NCBI RefSeq assembly: GCF_023973825.1
Contig: NC_090121.1
Coordinates: 186,001-250,000 of the forward strand
DNA length: 64,000 bases
Direction of reading: 5' to 3'
From: Plasmodium brasilianum
Taxonomy: Eukaryota; Apicomplexa; Aconoidasida; Haemosporida; Plasmodiidae
The position numbers were made by a program, and so were the translations under genes. Each line of letters opens with the position of its first letter. Position 1 is the first letter of the stretch. Shown here one piece after another: positions 62,001 to 64,000 of the stretch. The notes under the pieces are model-generated. The model saw only the letters and a list, made by a program, of their open reading frames with translations. It was not told the origin of the DNA and did no database searches.

Positions 62001-63046
62001 TCAGACAACATGAAATATTAGATAAAATTATGGAGCTTGATATTAGCAACCAAAAAAGAAAAAATAAAAAGAAAAATAAAAAAAAAGAATCAACCTCATC
62101 AACAAGGAAAATTTATTTCACATCAAAAAACAGAAAAAAATATACATCGTTTCTTCTTGAAAATCCAAAAATCAAACAGTTACTTATGTACCTTCCAAAA
62201 TTTTTTGGTAAGATATTTCGTGTGTTGAAAAAAGTATTTTTTGATTTAAAAAAAAAAAAAATTTTGATGCAAAATGCTACTTGGAAAAATAAAATATTCA
62301 TACCTGAAAGAGACTCATTAGGTTTATTTAAAAATACATCTTTCGAAAAATGGTACGTATCTTGGATGGACGAATTCAACAAAAATATCATTTCCAAGAC
62401 TTACTATATACACATCTATTTAATTATATACATAATCACATTAGATTTTATTACAGCATACAAATTACATAGTAATCAAATGATAATTAGCCCATTAAGA
62501 CATCTTAGCTATTTTACTTATTTTTTTCTAAAATCTCTTCTAAACATACTTATATATATCTTTTACATCATGTTAACCTTTAAAATAAAGAAGTATAATT
62601 GTTATGATATCAGAAAGTATTATTTTTCAACCCTCTTCTTATGTATAGCAAAGTTATTCATTTCTTCACTTGACATATATGTAGCTATTACCTCCTTGGA
62701 TTATTTTACAAGTCCTTATTATATCTATATCTACATTCACATGTTAATAATCCAAACATCCATATTATTAATAGTTAGGTACCCAACACAGTATTTGTTA
62801 TTTTTTATGTATGTTGTTTGCTTTACTTCCTTATATTGGGGTTTCTCAATACATAAGTCTTTTATGGAATTTATTTTCATTATCGCATGTACCTCTATTA
62901 CGATTGTATACTCTTATATATTAAGCTCAAGAACACTGGAAATTAACAGAAGAATACTATTTTCGAAGTATGAACTCCCTTACCTCCTGTACTTGAAGGA
63001 AATTGTGTATTGTTTAAATAAAAGTCAGAGCAAGAAACATATGTAA
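59048..63046 (+). CDS. Membrane protein with two ~6-TM blocks, probably continues by splicing
   Basis: An open frame of 1332 codons from a true ATG. Residues about 17-187 contain five or six membrane segments (e.g. LWALCVGTILFIYSLISFV, LLFCVSIIVTCSLSIII). About 900 Lys/Asn/Ser/Glu-rich, low-complexity residues follow. A basic block (KKYTSFLLENPKIKQLLMYL) leads to a second set of about six membrane segments (about 1117-1295), after which comes TLEINRRILFSKYELPYLLY. Two sets of six helices recall transmembrane adenylyl/guanylyl cyclases, and the post-helix motif resembles the E-x-x-x-R stretch that precedes cyclase catalytic domains, but no catalytic domain is present in this frame. The apparent stop lies in AT|GTAAGT, a consensus donor at 63043, so the gene probably continues in exons beyond this frame or window. 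The cyclase-like reading is inference. Confidence 0.82.
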   Translation: MENSARHSVDIKSEDFVVLIALQNLQTFIMIGYTAVNKVHLNFDFSYLWALCVGTILFIYSLISFVIIRTFVFSKLDIGKYVLELLFCVSIIVTCSLSIIIDSFKIANMQLLFFSFALTGCAYYNLITLFFFSVSIGILIQYNLNIDGFDLDINSLFFTDLFSYILQIIGGNILYFRMYDLCYLIVLSKKNPCKYVVASKEVKQLEKQIFTSLLNSYMCIKPKTSSDLMCTNYFLNKENSSIIDGDMKVKPNRSITYLDKLNKKKTLLTSTYNNSGIYNNNNNSNINNIRSLSNFGGNKRTNSYVKKFKLSNTLSLKRNTYLNRNNNGFVYSIEKSNDSELKNCTNNPDIFKKYYSSQSGKQQKMRSFIERTDRRLRKSKRVVYPNRTTQICENTKNIYKSEKSKTLKRPSLDEKNDKNVLLNMEKIGKKHEQNNVFKDTYDDNISERTSNKDNHFLIPVKGNMADDNLNAKKSSLESCEKVDAVIDIAADRSFSQWESMDSDKRRKQKQKGKKSKNESKIKSKIIREGKIKSERKRKSECESEIEGDERNNQSEENSMNFLKREEEPQDANDQSSYRNTHSDNSYHNKSVRSQNSHNNQHIMHDNPSYLKENGERKYYRHLSDNSYSNNRSMDNFQSKGIMKPNINKHQLDKSKKGENATNKSFDVTKQICEEKELHKLNKVQAEHLTEKDVKTNIMNLFKTLFKEDKNKNRTIHAKNEIIDPDMYNCNVLTCNYSIVKNIFSADVKNNKKKNHVLSVQTEYTKAIERDRENGNEQELKKVQMEKNNPKKNKIQRNDHDQNCKYIRSNEGNCAHKNSTGKQNENYCESYHDCGSNDDSEKRDKHLELITHEGGADEFDDNSIRLKDKLIHKNMSLPEGREFYNTPHYNNESYEDEMTLNKSVVFSKTKSSLNISTNNCSSFYNSRSFYSSHYPYNRSSNSNNNNIGVKKSTTFSINYSQKSANNELKNTNKSNQNNKYGRRSAIRQHEILDKIMELDISNQKRKNKKKNKKKESTSSTRKIYFTSKNRKKYTSFLLENPKIKQLLMYLPKFFGKIFRVLKKVFFDLKKKKILMQNATWKNKIFIPERDSLGLFKNTSFEKWYVSWMDEFNKNIISKTYYIHIYLIIYIITLDFITAYKLHSNQMIISPLRHLSYFTYFFLKSLLNILIYIFYIMLTFKIKKYNCYDIRKYYFSTLFLCIAKLFISSLDIYVAITSLDYFTSPYYIYIYIHMLIIQTSILLIVRYPTQYLLFFMYVVCFTSLYWGFSIHKSFMEFIFIIACTSITIVYSYILSSRTLEINRRILFSKYELPYLLYLKEIVYCLNKSQSKKHM

Positions 63047-64000
63047 GTGTCAGGTTTGACCATCTTACACTGCTTTATTCCTTTTTTAAGCCAATAAAAG
63101 TTTTAGTCGTACAAAAAAGGACTCCAAAATTATGTTCTCTTAAGGTAGATGCATACACAGAGAACAGCACAAATAAATAACATTCGAGTACTTTACCCCA
63201 CCCTAATGCATATTTTTAAACACATTTTTAAGTTAGTACATTTTTACGTTGGTGCATTTTTAAGTTGGTGTATTTTTAAGTTAGTGCACTTTTACGTTTG
63301 CGCATAATTAAGTTTGCGTATTTTTAAGTTAGCGCATTCTTAAATGACCACACTTTTACGTGATACGATTTTAAATTATAAATTTTTAAGTTAGTACATT
63401 TTTAAATAAAAATATTTTGAAGTGCTGGTTTTTGCTAGCTAATTTTTTCTTTTCCATTATTGTAGTCTTTTAAAAATTTTTACAATTAATAATTCATAAA
63501 AATAGAAAATTTAACAAGTTTTATTTTATCTTGCATTTACATAATTTTTTTTTTCCTTTTTCACTATTTTTTATTCCATTTCTTTAAAAACAAATTTTAA
63601 TTAACTCTTTAATTGTTTTTTTTTTCTTATTATTTCTCATACCATATTTTTAAAATTCGTATTTTAATTACACATGGAATAAAGTATTACAATATATTAT
63701 AATTTGTGATACACAAATATATATCAATTCTCAAATTATTATTTTGGCTATACCCAAAATGCAATTTATTTTTTGTTTTTTTGTTTTTTTTTACCTCCTT
63801 ATATATATAAATATATAAGAAAATATATATAAATAGTATCATTTGTGTCACGTAAAAAAAGTTGACAAAAAAGGCAAAATAACTTCCTCATTTTTTAGTG
63901 TATAATTTTCTTTCATCTTTCTTCATTTGCTTTATTGTTGCTCTTGATATATATGAATTTTCAAAACTTCCAACATTGCTGTGTTATTTCATAACCTCTG
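63047..64000. other. Probable intron or 3' region of the membrane protein gene
   Basis: If the GTAAGT at 63043 is used, this is intron. It contains a degenerate tandem repeat (63225-63415), poly-T tracts and (TA)n. I could not identify a following exon with confidence before the window ends. Confidence 0.45.
63225..63415. repeat. Degenerate ~18-bp tandem repeat
   Basis: About ten diverged copies of a unit like TTTTTAAGTTAGTGCAT (variants ACGTTGGTGCAT, AAGTTTGCGTAT, AAGTTAGCGCAT). The divergence between copies shows it is older than the intronic minisatellite of the Tra2-like gene. Confidence 0.75.

Overview
The window is from an extremely AT-rich nuclear genome of a non-falciparum human-type malaria parasite, most likely Plasmodium malariae or P. 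ovale. The evidence is the base composition, the long poly-A/T and (TA)n tracts, Asn/Lys-rich low-complexity proteins, short phase-0 signal exons joined to PEXEL-bearing second exons, a tryptophan-rich antigen, and a decayed variant surface antigen. It reads as a subtelomere-to-core transition, with the telomere side on the left. No telomeric tandem repeat is in the window.

Positions 1-26,800 are gene-poor subtelomeric DNA. They hold a possible decayed PHIST-like gene (about 660-1677, -), two decayed exon-2 fragments of an exported protein family (about 4163-4354 and 7370-7785, -), two intact exported protein genes (10800-12065 and 14941-17749, -), and a pir/STP1-like pseudogene (21798-23313, +). 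The two intact genes share one plan: signal-anchor exon 1, PEXEL near the start of exon 2, a shared Phe/Met-rich block, a repeat region unique to each, and a C-terminal hydrophobic segment.

Positions 26,857-32,561 form the boundary: a two-exon tryptophan-rich antigen, then a cysteine-rich, EGF-like, probably GPI-anchored surface protein. From 35,991 rightwards the genes look like conserved core genes: a seven-exon Tra2-like splicing factor, a two-exon gene with a possible Erv1/ALR-like domain (-), a secreted protein of unknown function, a 962-aa coiled-coil protein that may carry a split BAR-like domain, a large DnaJ-domain protein, a five-exon small tail-anchored protein, and a 1332-aa membrane protein with two blocks of about six transmembrane segments. 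A tryptophan-rich antigen followed by Tra2 and a large DnaJ protein resembles, from memory, the left end of P. falciparum chromosome 10. That is established knowledge recalled without a search.

Two genes (the EGF-like protein and the DnaJ protein) are each split by a frameshift inside a pure A run, and each would be restored by one more A. This looks more like homopolymer length error or slippage than two independent gene deaths. Several exons here are too short for simple ORF calling and were placed by hand from splice sites and phase, so their boundaries are predictions.
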